Shown piece after piece: positions 22,659-35,780 of a stretch of 64,000 nt of DNA. Below the pieces are notes generated by a model. That model was not told the DNA's origin. It saw only the letters and a list, made by a program, of their open reading frames with translations, and searched no databases. The first letter of the stretch is position 1; each line of letters starts with the position of its first letter. The stretch is from contig CM106586.1 in the NCBI GenBank assembly GCA_048013815.1, forward strand, positions 6,944,001-7,008,000. The letters run 5' to 3'. Source of the stretch: Setoptus koraiensis. Taxonomy: Eukaryota > Arthropoda. The position numbers were made by a program, and so were the translations under genes.

Positions 22659-24406
22659 CGACATACAAGCCACTGCCAAACCAAACAGCGGCCAAACCAA
22701 TGAAGCTAGCAGCAAAATTAGAAAAATGCTCGCCATCAGATATTTTTCAGTTCGGTAGCGGCCAAATTGTAGTGCTTGCAAACAACAACAACGACATGGG
22801 GCGCCCATGATGGCGAGCCCGAGCCGGTGCCGTGCGCACGGGCCAAAGCGAACGGCTGGGCCGGGCTCGACACGCACGCCCCGGCGCGGGCCCGGCCGGC
22901 CGGCTAGCCGGCTGGCAAGCCTTTGCGACAGGTGACATCTAGCGTCATTTAAAAGTAGCGCTAGCAATTTGAAAATAGAAGCCTGTCACACTTGACATGA
23001 CAACTTTTTGTTTTTTGTTCTTGTCGCCAGTCGTCGGCAGTGGGCGCCGGCAAGCGGCGCTGCGAATTAGGAGGATTGGCGCCCGCGACAACAACAAACA
23101 ACGAAACAACGCTAATATCTCTTTGTTTGTCGCTGCCCCTACTGTCAATGTCAACAAGCGAGTGATTAGAGGGGCTCTAAATTAGTGGCCGCAAATTGAC
23201 GACAGGCCCACTGATTGGGGCCAGGCACTCGAGGCGAGCTTGTTCAGCGGTGCGTTCGGCGGGCCGCGCAACTGTCAGTGGGCCCACTGTGCGCGTTGCC
23301 TAACAGGTAACAACGGATGCCACTTGCACCAGATTACCAGTTAATTGCTTCCTGTAATCGCTTAACTGTGCCCTGTGCGGCGCGGCGCGGCCCGGCATGG
23401 CTTGTGCAAAAAGCGCGCGGCCCGATGCGCAGAGCGTGCGCGCTCTTTTTGCACGAACGCCCCTCGGCTCGGCGCCCGACCGAGCCGACGGGCGCCGAGC
23501 CGGCCCGACCCCCGCGACCCCTGCGACCCCACCGACTTGGCAAACTCGTCCGAGCAAACACTGGCCCCCTCGCGGAGCGCCCCGCCAACAACTTGGCCAG
23601 CGCTTGGCGAGCCGGCCGACGCGGCGCGCCAGGTGACAGGCCGGGCGAGGCGGAAGTGTTTGCCTTGGAGAAAAATATCCAACTTGAACAATAATTATTG
23701 CGCAATCACACAGTTTGCTACGGTCGCACCTACGGCGATCATTTTGAAATTGCTGTCGTGTGTGTGTGTGTGTGTCTGGAATTGCGATTGTGTCACCATT
23801 TGCACAAGTCAGTGAATTTTATTAAGTGCGGCCCATTAACAAAGCTCGTTCGATTATTATTCATTCTGTCTGTGCCCCGCGCCCCGCGTTGGCCGGCGGT
23901 ATTAATAGTGCAATAATAACAATTTCCCTGGCGACCAAAATGTAGCTTGCGTGGCTCTTTAGCAGGCAAACACACACACACACACACACACACGCCAACA
24001 GTGAGCAAATATATATAAATATACGGCCCAAACATACATTCGAGCTTTGCTGGGGGCGCCATTAGATGGCGCTCGAATTACTTTTCTTCCGAGCCAATGC
24101 ACAGAGGGGCCCCGACGGCCGGCACACACACACACACACGCACACATTATGTCACACATTCCTCAGTTGTGTGTGTGTGCGCCGATTTGTTGAACCAGAA
24201 GAGAGCGAGCTCTAAATGATAGTTAGATGGTGTGGCAGCGAGACAGTGCTGGCGCAGTTGCACGAGCGAGCGGTGCACGAGCGAGCGCTAGGCGGCGCGA
24301 GTTGGGGCCCGCGCGCGCGTCGCCCGCCAGCCCGGCGCGTCTGGCAAGCCAGCTCGGCGCGTCTGGCAAGCCAGCAGCCGGGCAGAATGAGAATTAATAT
24401 TGGGCC

Positions 24407-24510
24407 CACACACACACACACACGCACACACACACACACACGCACACGCACACGCACACGCACACGCACACGCACACGCACACATACACACACACACGCA
24501 CACACACACG
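24407..24510. repeat. (CA)n with CACACG higher-order units
   Basis: About 100 bases of CA in which every third step becomes CG for a stretch, giving CACACG repeats, a sequence able to adopt Z-form DNA. Confidence 0.85.
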
Positions 24511-26160
24511 AGCAGCAAGAGGCCACAAGGAAAAGGAGATTGCGGGAGGGGGAGGGGGTGGAGGTGAAATCTAGTTCAGCCGCCTTGGCGGAGCCTCATC
24601 ATTTGTTCTTGGGGGGAGACGGGCGAGCGCCAACAAAGGGGCCACGAGCGACGCGGCGGCGCCCCCGTCCGACGACGGCCCACTTTGGGTCGCGGCTCGG
24701 GCGCGCGTGCCAGCGAGCGTGGGCGTGCGGGCGCGCCACCAACAACCAGCCAGCCAGCCAGCCAGCACGCTAACAGCAGACAGCAGCGCGCGCGGCCAGC
24801 AATTTACTGAGAACTCGATTCGAGCGCCGAGCCCGCCAATGTGCCAATTCGCCAAGCCAGCTAGCTTGCCAAGGAACGGCGGCTCGTGCCGCACAGTGTG
24901 TATGTGCGCGCGTTGAGCGTGCAGTTGTGACGCAACCAGAGCGATCGCTGATCGCAACTGCAACTCGCCCGAGCGCAACTGCGGGGCCCGAGCGCAACTG
25001 CGGGGCCCGAGCACAACAGCGACAACAGCAACAACACGACAACCAGCCGCCGACGGCAAACGGCAACGGCCGCAAAGGTGTGCGTGTCGGGCCGCGGGAC
25101 GTTCAACCGCGCCAAACAGCTCTGATTATCGGAGCGAATGATACGCTGCGAATGCTGTTTTGACGGGCGCCAAAAATGCGAGCGCCCGCTCAAATGGCCG
25201 CGCCAACCTCAGCCTGGCCACGGACGGCGGCCGGGCGCTGACCGCAACCGGCGCGCCGCCCGAGTGACGCGCCCGCAGACGCAAGCGGGACGTTTGGTGC
25301 GCAATCCGGTCGGCCGGACGGCGGCCAGATTGCGGCTGCGGAACGACCGAAGCGCCGCAACGCCGAAACGCCAAAATAACTAAAATGCCAGAGTGGCCGC
25401 AATACCAAAATAACCGAAATACCAGCGCCGGCCGAAATAGTGAGAGCGGCGGCCAATTGGTTGCGAGCGCCGTTTCGGCCGGCGCGGACGGCAACGCGAA
25501 GCCACCAACGAGCGCCGGTGAAGTGGCGCCTCAATAGTTTATTAGGTAATAAGAGCGCCTTGCGCGAATCAGAGGGCGCCAACGCAACCAGCCTACGTAA
25601 CCAGCCAACGCAACCAGCGGCGCCCGGCCAGCGACACATGGCGCAACGGATACGGCGCTGGCACTGTACCATTGGCACTGGCTCGGGTGGCGCGCGGCTC
25701 GTGGCAGTTGCTCGTGCAAGTGGCGACGCGATAATGCCTCGACATCTCTCAACGTCTCGGGCCCGTTTGACACACGACAACGCGCACACCGCGATATAGC
25801 GCCGCAGCGACGTAGCGGGCCGAAACAATATAGCCGCACGATATGTTGTGCGGCGTGCCCATTTGCCCCAGTTGCCCATTTGCCACCGGCTGGCCGCCGT
25901 CGAACGCGCCCAGCGCCCGGCCAAACAGCGGGCTCCGTTGGGGCCGCTCGACGATGATCGGGCCGCGCCAAGCGGTGCCAGCGGGCAAGCTCGGCTCGGG
26001 CCGCCCTGCACGACACACTCTTGGAAACACACACACACACCCAGACAAACACGCGCTCGTGCGAGCTCCCGGGCAGCGACGAGGGGCGCCGCGCACGTCA
26101 TGTCGCCGCTATGTGACTCTATCAGCGCCCCAAGACGCCAGCCACTGCAATAGCGAACGG

Positions 26161-26330
26161 GCCGCCAGTTGCGTAAGCGAGCAGCCAGTTGCGTAAGCGA
26201 GCAGCCAGTTGCGTAAGCGAGCAGCCAGTTACGTGAGCGAGCAGCCAGTTGCGTGAGCGAGCAGCCAGTTACGTAAGCGAGCAGCCAGTTGCGTAAGCGA
26301 GCAGCCAGTTACGTAAGCGAGCAGCCAGCC
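26161..26330. repeat. 20-bp minisatellite, eight copies
   Basis: The unit is GCAGCCAGTTGCGTAAGCGA, with A/G variants at two positions. There are no unique spacers between units, so it is a minisatellite and not a CRISPR array. Confidence 0.9.
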
Positions 26331-29300
26331 GAGCGAGCAAGCCAAGAAGTGAGCAGGCAACAACAAAGCCAGAGAGAGAGAGAGAGCGAGGGGGCCCGAA
26401 CAGAGGGCGCAACCGACGCCACCAACCGAAGCGTAATGGGCAGCGCTCGGGCCCGCGCCACGGGGCTCAAGAGGCGCAAGAGGCGCAATAGGCGCAAGAG
26501 GGCGCATATTTGGCAAAACCACAATGCAACATCAGTGTGGGTTTTCGCGAGGTACAACGACCTTGGAATGGATCGTACGATCGTATGTCAGTCGGTGTTT
26601 TGTTCTTGGCGCTAAGCGCTCGCTCGCGGTCCGATCGTCCGTTGGCTCGGATTCTCGCTTATTTTGTCTTGCCATTCTCTTGTTCGCTCGCTGGTGGCCC
26701 GATTCGGACGCCCCCATCGGCGCAATTGTTCCGCCTTGTCAGCTTGCGCCAGTGCGGACATTATCGAGCCGCTGCTGTGGGGCCCAGTGGCCCAGTTGCC
26801 ACGTAGTGCCACGTAGTGCGATCTGGTGCCATGTAGCGGGCCCCGCACACATTACGTCATATCGTGGGCGCACTGGCCTGGCTCACCTTTGGTATAAGTA
26901 ACCACTGTCGCTCGCTTGTTCCGCCGTCGTCAGTGCGCGCCACCTACAGCACAAAACAGCATAAAACAGCACAAAATAGCACAAAACAGCCAAAAAGCAA
27001 CTCGCCAGCTCGCCATATCTTGCCATATCGCGCCCCCCATCTCAGCTTGCCACAGCGATCGCGCCGCCAGTCAGCGGATTAGCGGCCAATGGCGGGCCGC
27101 GAAATTGGGTCGCTGCCCGCCACTGGCCAAAGGCTCGGTGTATTTGCATAAACTGGTGCCTTATGCCACAAACGACAGCGCATAGGTGAGATCAAATTAT
27201 TGGCCAGGATTCGTGCTCGCGCCAGCCCGTTGACAAACAGCGACGCATGGGCGCCACCTCATCGGACTGCCATCATCACACTCTGCTGATCTCGGGGCCG
27301 GCCGAAAAGCCAGCCCCGAAAATACCCGGTTAGCAGTCCAGCCAGCCGACCGAAATACCCGGTTAGCAGCCCGCCAATTGCTTCAGATTTCAGTTGTGCT
27401 CTCTCAGTTAATTTATTGTGCGGGATATTCGGGGCTGATACGCGGCAGCGGTGAACAGCCGCAAATCCCGACTGCGGTGAGACAGTGATACAGTGCGGAT
27501 ACGATTACGCTAGTTATTTAGCCGAATGGGCAAATGGCGCTAAATGATGATGGCCCACACTAACAGTCGCCCCCGCATATCGTCGTCACATATAACTCGT
27601 TATAGCCAGATATGTGTAGCGAAAATTAGAGAAAAAATTATTTGACGGCCGTTTGCTAATCATTTTGGCTGGCGCTATTTCTGCGCGGGCCCCATTCAGT
27701 CTGCTGGCTGAATGCTTAAATACTCATACGGAAAGAGTTGCCAGATTTACACCACTGTATTGCATAATAGTAGCAGTAGTAGTAGTACTATGTAATAACG
27801 CAATGACGCAATAAGTGGCCTGACACAACCACCAACAAAGAGCAGTAAAATAGAGTTATCTGCCAGCGGTGTAGCTACCAGCACAAACCAAAAGGGGGCG
27901 CCCACACAAAAGGCGCCCCCGTCGGCTGTGGCTCGGCTGATGTGCTGATTCTGACAATTGTCTGGCGGCAAGGGGCCCACACACACATGACCCCAATACA
28001 TAAGTGGGCCCACTAAAGAACGGGGCGCAACATTGTGGGGCCGCCAAGCGGGTTTGTTGCCCGTTTGTCACGCCTACTTTCGTCGGCCCGCCAACTGGCG
28101 CTGTAGGCGCCACTGCGGGCCACTTGCCCGCTTGCCCGTCTGCCCGCTTGCCGGTTGTGCGGCGGGCCGACGGACAAAACGACCGACCCAACAGAATAGT
28201 GCCCCCTCTTTGTCTCTGGAGCGTCGCCCCTGTGAGACGACAACGACGACGACGCGCCTGCGAATCTCAGGCTCACAAAATCATTTTCGCAAACAATTCG
28301 CGTTTGTTTGTTCTTTAATTTGGATTTTCGCCCTTTTCGGCCCGTTTGGTGGCGCCGTTGCCCGGTGGCCGCACCAACTGGCAGTTGATTATTTGTGGCG
28401 GGCAACATTTATCTGGTTCGGCTGGCCGCTGGACACATTGCCGCCGACACGACGGCGGATAAGCGATCAGCTCGAGCCCGCCGTGCAGATAAACAGCGCA
28501 TAATAACTTGTCATAATAATAATAACTCACAAGTGCACCTTTGGCCAGCCGGCCGGCCGGCCGGAGTGGCCGCTGGCGAGCACTGATAACAATATATAGA
28601 TATATAATATTTATAAATATATATAGTTGCGCAACACTGTCATATTTATATTTGTATTTATTTTCGAGTTTACCTGTCTGTTTATCTGTCGCAATGTGTG
28701 TTGCAATGTGGGGCCGCGTGGGCGCGCGTGTCGCCACAATCGCCAGTGTCATTGTGTGTGTGACGCAATCAATAACGAAGCTCGATAGACGGCGCCAGCG
28801 ACCACGATAATATTGGCGCGCGGCGACAGCGACCAAAGTTGGTGCCGTCACACTTTATAACGGATAGTCGGTGCCGCTAAGACAGCGTCTAGACACTAAC
28901 GGGGGTCGCTTGCACGGGCCGCTCGCGCCTCAATTGTGCGCGGCCTCAACTCGCGGCGCTGTCAAGTCGCGAACGCAGCTAGGCGCCTCCGGTCGCCATC
29001 ACCTGGCAGCCGGTCGGCGTCGATGCTAGCGCCGCTGTCAGTGGTTGTGTGACAATCGTCGATGACACACGATCAATCGCGACTCGCGACACCGCGCGAC
29101 AACGTGCGCGCCCGACGGCGATTGCGGGCCGGTGAGCGCACAACGTTGCGCTCGTTTGGCGCAGTACCCGCGACGCCACTCGAGCTCAGCCAGCGCCGAG
29201 CCCAGCCAGCGCCGAGCCCGGCCAGCGCCCTGGGCACCGGGGCATTGTCGGGCGGGCACATGGGCCGGCAATGCTCAAAATTGTTCAACATTCGGTTCAA

Positions 29301-31311
29301 CATTTGACAAAACCGGGCGCCACACAATGCGCGCGCCACCGCCCGCCGACCAAAGCCAAACAAGCGCATTAAGCCACGAAAGATAATGCCCCCGTTGCCA
29401 AGACGGCCCCAATGTGTGTGTGCGGCGGAAACGAACATGGAACAACGGAAATGGGCGCTAATATATATATATATATATATTTCTCGGTGCGCGGGTATGA
29501 ATATATTGTCATTGAGGTTGTGTCATGTTGGAATGAGAATGTCGCCCGATGTTATATCGTATTTATTTTGTTACTTTGCTGCTGCATGCTGTGCAGGGCG
29601 CCCTCTATCTGTCGAGCGGTTACGTAGTGGCGTGGCGCGCATTCGTGGCGCAGTGTGTGCGCCGCTGAACGGTGTTGGCAGCGATAACGTTTCACTTGTG
29701 ATAGTGACAATCATGCGTCGCCAGGTGGCTTTTGACAGCTTTTAGACAATAGGGGTCGCGCACAGTGGGCAATTTGCATGATCGATGGCGAGTCACTGTC
29801 AGGCCAAATTTTGGTGGACACAGGTTGATTATATGCACACGTAATGCCGCCATTAGCAAGCCCAAATGAGCAAACAGCAGAAACGATGATTGATTTGCCA
29901 GATTTGATTGAGAGAGATCGCGAGATTGAATTGCGGCCGCATAGGCACCGTGTGCCACTGACAGTCGCCGTGACAATCGTGACGCAATCGACTTGACACA
30001 ATTATCAACTGTCATCAGCTGTCCGGTGCTTATTTATTTATCATTGGTCATCTGTTTGTGTGTAGACAACCAACTGACAACACATTCACAGCTAATTATT
30101 TATCTTGCGCGATTGGCACCGGCCGGCCGGCCGATGTCAATTGTCAACTGTCAACTGTCAACCGCTCGCCCACTAGGCGCTCTTCCGGTCACCTGTTCCG
30201 GCCGCTCGATTGCCGGTTGCAGGCCAGTGGCCGAGGGCCAGTCGCCAATGCAGAGACCGAGGGTCAGTCGGCGATTCAGTGGCCGAGGGTGTTAGTTTGA
30301 ACGAAAATGCATGTTTCAGCCACATGACTCATGTCGATGTGGGCACTTTTGTGACACAAAACACTTGTCACCGACTGTCACCGATTGCACATAACTGGCC
30401 CGCGCTGATGCCCACAGGGGCCCAAACGGCGCCATTTCGGCCAGCAGGCGACACGACTGTTTGTGTGCCACTTTTCACAAAATTAGACACCCGTCAACGC
30501 TGACAAAGTTTATTTCAAGTTGTCCCGGTAAGTCTCACAATGTCGGCAACGGCCGCACTGGCACAGATTGGCACAGATCGGCTCAGATGGCTCAAAATGG
30601 GGCCATTGTGTCACAATGGTTGTGAGCCGATCTTGTCGACATTTGCGATCATCGCTCGTGTTGCCGCTTGCCGTGTAGCCGTCAAACTGTTGGGCCGTCG
30701 CCGGTGCCAAACCGTTAAACTGTTGAACTGTCGGGCTGCCAGTTTGGCCGCCCAACAGGCCGCTAAACGGCGGTTATTACGACCGTTATTAGAACCGGTA
30801 TTGGGCGCCCGGCCTTTTCAAAGGGCTGCCAGTGTTGCGCCGGCGAGCGACTTATGGACTCCGTAATATGGACGACTGCACAGATGACTGCGCAGAGCGT
30901 CGCCCGCACAGACAGTGGGCACAGACAGTGGGCACTGGCAATCACAATTGGCCACCGCAACCGGTTGGCACACACATAAAAACAAAATCGGCGCACCGTA
31001 AAGGAATGAAGGGCACACACGCTCGCATGAGCCAGTGGCAAGCTCGCGAGCAGCATGACGCAATCATGTTTGTGTGCGCCATCGACTAATCATGGCGCAC
31101 AGTCGCTATGTCCCGGTCGCCATGTCCCGCCATGTGCCGCTATGTCGCGCTAGGCAAGCTGTGTGAGCTGTGTGACAGTGGGCGAGTTTGACGCGAGCAG
31201 TCTGGTGACATTGTGTTGTTGATATTGTCATTGGCGCTAGTTGGCCATTCTTTTACACACACATATTGACGGCTTGCACAAGCGGCAACTGTAATTCTGT
31301 TTTCCTGTCAC

Positions 31312-31359
31312 ACAACAACAACAGCAACAACGACAACAACAACAACAACAGCAACAACG

Positions 31360-31441
<82 letters not shown>

Positions 31442-31442
31442 C
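31312..31442. repeat. (CAA)n microsatellite
   Basis: About 40 CAA units with a few CAG and CGA interruptions in the left third; pure on the right. Confidence 0.9.
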
Positions 31443-31910
31443 GGCAACGGCGACCACCGCAAGCATCAACGAGCAGCGTTTTGCAATTGTGTGCAGCTAG
31501 CCATTGTTGTTGTCGTCACACAAATATAATGTAATATTATATATTGCAGTCCGCCCGTGTCATGTAATGTTATGTAATGTGCTCGCTGAGCGCTTGCAGC
31601 GCCACCCGTTTCTGTATCAATGACTGACTTGCATGTGTGCGTGTGCCTCTGTCAGATTTGCTTGTCGCCTCTTTATGGCTCCTAACAAGCCCGGCTAGAC
31701 GGATAAAGCGCACTCTAGATTCGCATAACAGCTTGTTGTAATCGCGTTGCGTTTGGCTGGCCAGCGCGCCCACAACGCGCTGCCAGCATTTGCTTGACAG
31801 GGCGCCCCCTGTTTAGCGGCTCTCCCGCGCGCCACTTGACCAGCAGCGTCGCTCTGGCCGGCCCGGCCCGGCGCTCTTGTCCGGTGGCGCGCCATCAGTG
31901 CGCCTCTGTC

Positions 31911-32010
31911 GGGCTTTGTCGGGCTCTGTCGGGCTCTGTCGGGCTCTGTCGGGCTCTGTCGGGCTTTGCCGGGCTTTGTCGAGCTTTGTCGAACACTGTC
32001 GGGCTCTGTC
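31911..32010. repeat. 10-bp minisatellite
   Basis: Ten copies of GGGCTCTGTC in perfect 10-base register, with variants GGGCTTTGTC, GAGCTTTGTC and GAACACTGTC at the right end. Confidence 0.9.
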
Positions 32011-32187
32011 AGCGTAGCTGTGCCAGTCGGACGGCGCCGGGGTCACATTAACGGACAGTTCACTAGAGAGCGCCACCAGACGAGCTTGACCACAACTAGG
32101 CCGGCACAGTGCGCCAACCGTCTGTCCGTGTCGCTCGGTGTGCCTAACCAGCCGTTCACTTTCAACGGTGTCGCCGTAATGCTCGCT

Positions 32188-32306
32188 GTGCTATATCCGT
32201 GCTGTATCTGTGCTGTATCTGTGCTGCGTCTTTGCGATATTTGTGCTTTATTTGTGCAGTGTTTGTGCTGTGTTTGTGCTGTGTTTGTGCCGTATTTGTG
32301 CTGCAT
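32188..32306. repeat. 11-bp minisatellite
   Basis: About eleven degenerate copies of GTGCTGTATCT. Reads as Cys/Val-rich or Thr/Gln/His-rich peptide in shadow frames. Confidence 0.85.
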
Positions 32307-33614
32307 GGCCCATACCGCACACCGCACAGCTCCATACGGCACAGCTGCAGACGGGGCGCTCTATATAGCTGTATAGAGCCCTGTATAGAGCTGGCCGTGG
32401 CGTGGCGAGACCGCTGAGAGTTGCGCAAGTGCGAAAGGGGCCCCAGTTGCGAGACTGGCACACAATCGAATCATATTGGTGTGATATACTGAGATATTGT
32501 CATGAAATGAGCGTGCCCTGATACCGCCGCCACACATTGTTAATATTGTTGCGCGGCACAGAAACAACTGGCCCACTCACTATTGTTAGCTTGGCAGCGC
32601 GGCCAATGGGGCCGACGGGCCGAGCTGGCCCGTGTCCACGCAAGAATGAATTTTAATGCGGCCGCTGCCTGTCCGTGCATTTGTTGTGTGTGTGTTTGCA
32701 CAGTTTGGTCGTCGGCTGGCCAACGCGCTGGCCACAAACAACAAACTGCTGGCCACTGGCCAAAACGATCCAAACCAAAAATAGCCTAACCGCCATCCCG
32801 TCGCACGCCAGGCGCCCCCACAGCCGAGCCTGGGCCATCTAGACGCCGCGCCGGCCAGCGGGCCCCTCAGCAGCGCCTCTCGTTTTGGCGAGCTCCGCCG
32901 GGCCGGCGCTGTCTGGCCAGCGCTGTCTGGCCAGCGCTGTCTGGCCAGCTCTGTCTGGCCGGCTAGCCGAGTCGAGCCGAGCTGGCGATGCCGCGTGCAA
33001 AAAAGGGGCCCGGCCGCGCGAGCGGCGCCCGAAGCCCGACGGAGAGTCGGCGAGTGGGAGAGCCCGAGAGCGTGCTAAACGTTTTCGATGGGCGCGTAGC
33101 TTCGAAAGCGCAGGTTCGAGGGCACGGCTTCGGGGGCCCGCGTTCGACGGCTCGCGCTCGAAGGCTCGCGCTCGAGTTTGAAAGCGCCCGCTCAAGTTGG
33201 GCGCGATATGATAGTTTGAAGAGCACGCGCCGGGACCCATTGTTCAAATACAAACACACACACACACTGCGCTAAAAAGGCAGAGGTGGGGCCCGCGCGA
33301 GACGCAACAACAAACTTAATGACACCGCACACACACACTGTAACCCCGGCCAAGCGAGCGCGCGGGGCCCGGTGGGGCCCGCGCGCTTTATAGCTGTTGG
33401 CGGGCGCCCATGTTGTTGGCGGGCGCCCATGTTGTTGGCGGGCGCCGATGTTGTTGCCGAGTCGGCGGCGGGCCAAGTGTGTGTGCCGATAGGCGCTTTT
33501 TTACCTGATCAGCTATTCAATTACGCTGACTCGTCGCTGGTCGCGCCGCTAGCTGCCTAGCGCCTGCCGAGCTGGGGGCCGGGGCCGGCCCGATGCTCGC
33601 TCGCTCGCTGGCGC

Positions 33615-33740
33615 AAGTATCCTTATTACTATTATTACTATTACAACTATTACTATTATTATTACCACTATTATTACTATCACTATCGCTATTATTATTA
33701 CTATTATTATTACGGCGGCTATCACTATTATTATTGCAAC
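33615..33740. repeat. ATT/ACT trinucleotide run
   Basis: Degenerate TTATTACTA repeats about 125 bases long in otherwise GC-rich surroundings. Confidence 0.8.
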
Positions 33741-34811
33741 TATCGCTATTGCCATCTGGCCGGCGGGCCGGCAGTTAACGGGACAATGAGATCGATGGAG
33801 GCAGCACATAAATTGTATATTATTTGGTGTTGGCAAGGCGCCGCCGCGCTGTTGTTGCGGTCACTAACTATGTGCGATATAACTAGCACTTGTTTGTCGC
33901 CGGCCCGGCGCTGCTGTTGTTGCGCAACCGGCCCACCGCTGCAAACTGTCCCTGGGAACTGTGCACAGTTCGCGCTTGTTGGGCCAGCCGGCGCGGCCCC
34001 ACTGGCCCCAGTTCGCAGTTGCGTGGGGCCAACAATCACTGGCGCGCTTATATCGCTCGGCTCGGCTCACATATAAACATAAAAACACAACACACCAGCC
34101 AGACAGGCCAACAGGCAAACAACGGCAATATTAGCTTTTGGGGTTCCGCTAATACCGCTGGCCGCCAGCCGCGACAGTTATGTCCAATATGTTGCTGTTG
34201 TGTCATGGTGTTTGCCTTGTGTTGTGCTTGTCGTGGGCCCGCACCCACGCAACGGCGCACCGCTCACAATTGGCTCGCGTCGGGCCCCAGTGGCAAGCGC
34301 TCGCTGGCAGCTACTTGAGCCCGAAATGTTGTTGCAAAATGCCCCAACTTGACTGGCCAGCTCGCACGCCAGCAGCGTCGAGTGTGCTCGTGCCAATCGC
34401 TAATTGTGTGCCAATGTCTCTCGCCGGCGCAATCACTCGCTGGCGCCCCACAATCGCTGGCCACTCGTATACTATACGACGGCGTCTAGTATACGCCGTA
34501 TACAATCACTTTTATACGCCGTATACAATGGCCGAACGCGACGCCAGGCTCGCGCTTTTAGCTAGCTCGCCAAGCCCAAGCTTGCCAATGTTAGCTCGCC
34601 AGCGCTAGCTTGCCAGCAAAGCCGACACATAATCACATAAAGTGTGACTAGGGGCGCACCGTGGCCAATATCCACTCTTGCGGCTTGAGCCGTGCGTCTA
34701 TCCGTTGTCGGCTGTCCCGGGGCCAGTGCTCAGTGCTGTGATATCCATGTATATCGGACATGCGCCCCTCGTTCGTGCATACCCACGGCCAGTCTCGATA
34801 GGCATGGATAC

Positions 34812-35042
34812 GTGGATATGTGGATATGTGGATATGTGGATATGTGGATATGTGGATATGTGGATATGTGGATATGTGGATATGTGGATATGTGGATATG
34901 TGGATATGTGGATATGTGGATATGTGGATATGTGGATATGTGGATATGTGGATATGTGGATATGTGGATATGTGGATATGTGGATATGTGGATATGTGGA
35001 TATGTGGATATGTGGATATGTGGATATGTGGATATGTGGATA
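34812..35042. repeat. 8-bp satellite (GTGGATAT)n
   Basis: About 29 perfect copies of GTGGATAT. Since 8 is not a multiple of 3, all three frames of a strand give the same 8-residue peptide repeat. No frame on either strand meets a stop, so the open frames here are artefacts. Scattered GTGGATAT words continue to about 35400, suggesting a once longer array. Confidence 0.95.
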
Positions 35043-35595
35043 TAATAATAGTAATATCCGATATATATGCCCGTATACGGATGTGTGAGCATATGCAAGG
35101 GTGCATGTGGATATGAGCAAATGTGGACATGAACAAATGTGGATATAAGCGAGTGTGGATGGCGTTGCGAAGAGGCGTTTGCATGCCATCTCCATATCCA
35201 TTCGTTGCCACTTGATGTGGGGCCTGCTCATTGCACTGGGCCCATATCGGCGCTGTATTGGAGGCACTGTGTCACTGGATATCCACAATTGTCGATATCC
35301 ATGAGAGTGCAGTGCCACGTTATAAATGGATATAAATGCTTCGACGACAGTTGTGCTGTGCGGATATAAAAATAAATCCTGGGTGCAGTTCGATATCGAG
35401 TAGCTTGCCACAGAGAACAGTGCATGCCAAGATAACTGTGGCCAAGTTTAAGTGGCCAATGTAATGCCAGCCGTGGTGACAGTGGCACAACAAGAGATAT
35501 CACGACAAATATCGCGAGTCGCGACAAACATCACGACAAGCGTGCAGTATTTGTGACAATTTTTCGATGGCAAGCCAATCGTGTCGCTTGTTAGA

Positions 35596-35624
35596 ACAAC
35601 AACAGCAGCAGCAGCAGCAGCAGC

Positions 35625-35697
<73 letters not shown>

Positions 35698-35698
35698 G
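35596..35698. repeat. (CAG/CAA)n run
   Basis: CAG-rich on the left, then about 25 CAA units. No supporting coding context. Confidence 0.9.
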
Positions 35699-35724
35699 TG
35701 TTCGGTGCGTATACGTGGCACACA

Positions 35725-35780
35725 CCAATGGGCGCCAATGGACGCCAATGGACGCCAATGGAGGCCAATGGAGGCCAATG
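35725..35780. repeat. 10-bp minisatellite
   Basis: Six units of CCAATGGACG with variants GGCG, GAGG and GAAG. Each unit contains CCAAT, so it could bind CCAAT factors, though the array looks like simple slippage. Confidence 0.85.

Noticed and set aside
24212-24773. Frames encoding Thr-His or Cys-Val repeats
   Set aside because: Translations of CA/TG dinucleotide runs; the same applies to 21807-22148, 44021-44188 and 52151-52465.
26161-26330. Regular repeat array considered as a CRISPR-like array
   Set aside because: Units are contiguous with no unique spacers, no Cas-like gene is near, and the genome is eukaryotic.
23300-29500. Many overlapping Arg/Ala/Pro-rich frames, including a 303-codon one at 25190-26101
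   Set aside because: High GC removes stop codons; all frames look alike in composition and none shows a domain.
34648-35411. Several frames of 100-237 codons on both strands
   Set aside because: They arise from the stop-free 8-bp satellite; the peptides are 8-residue repeats.
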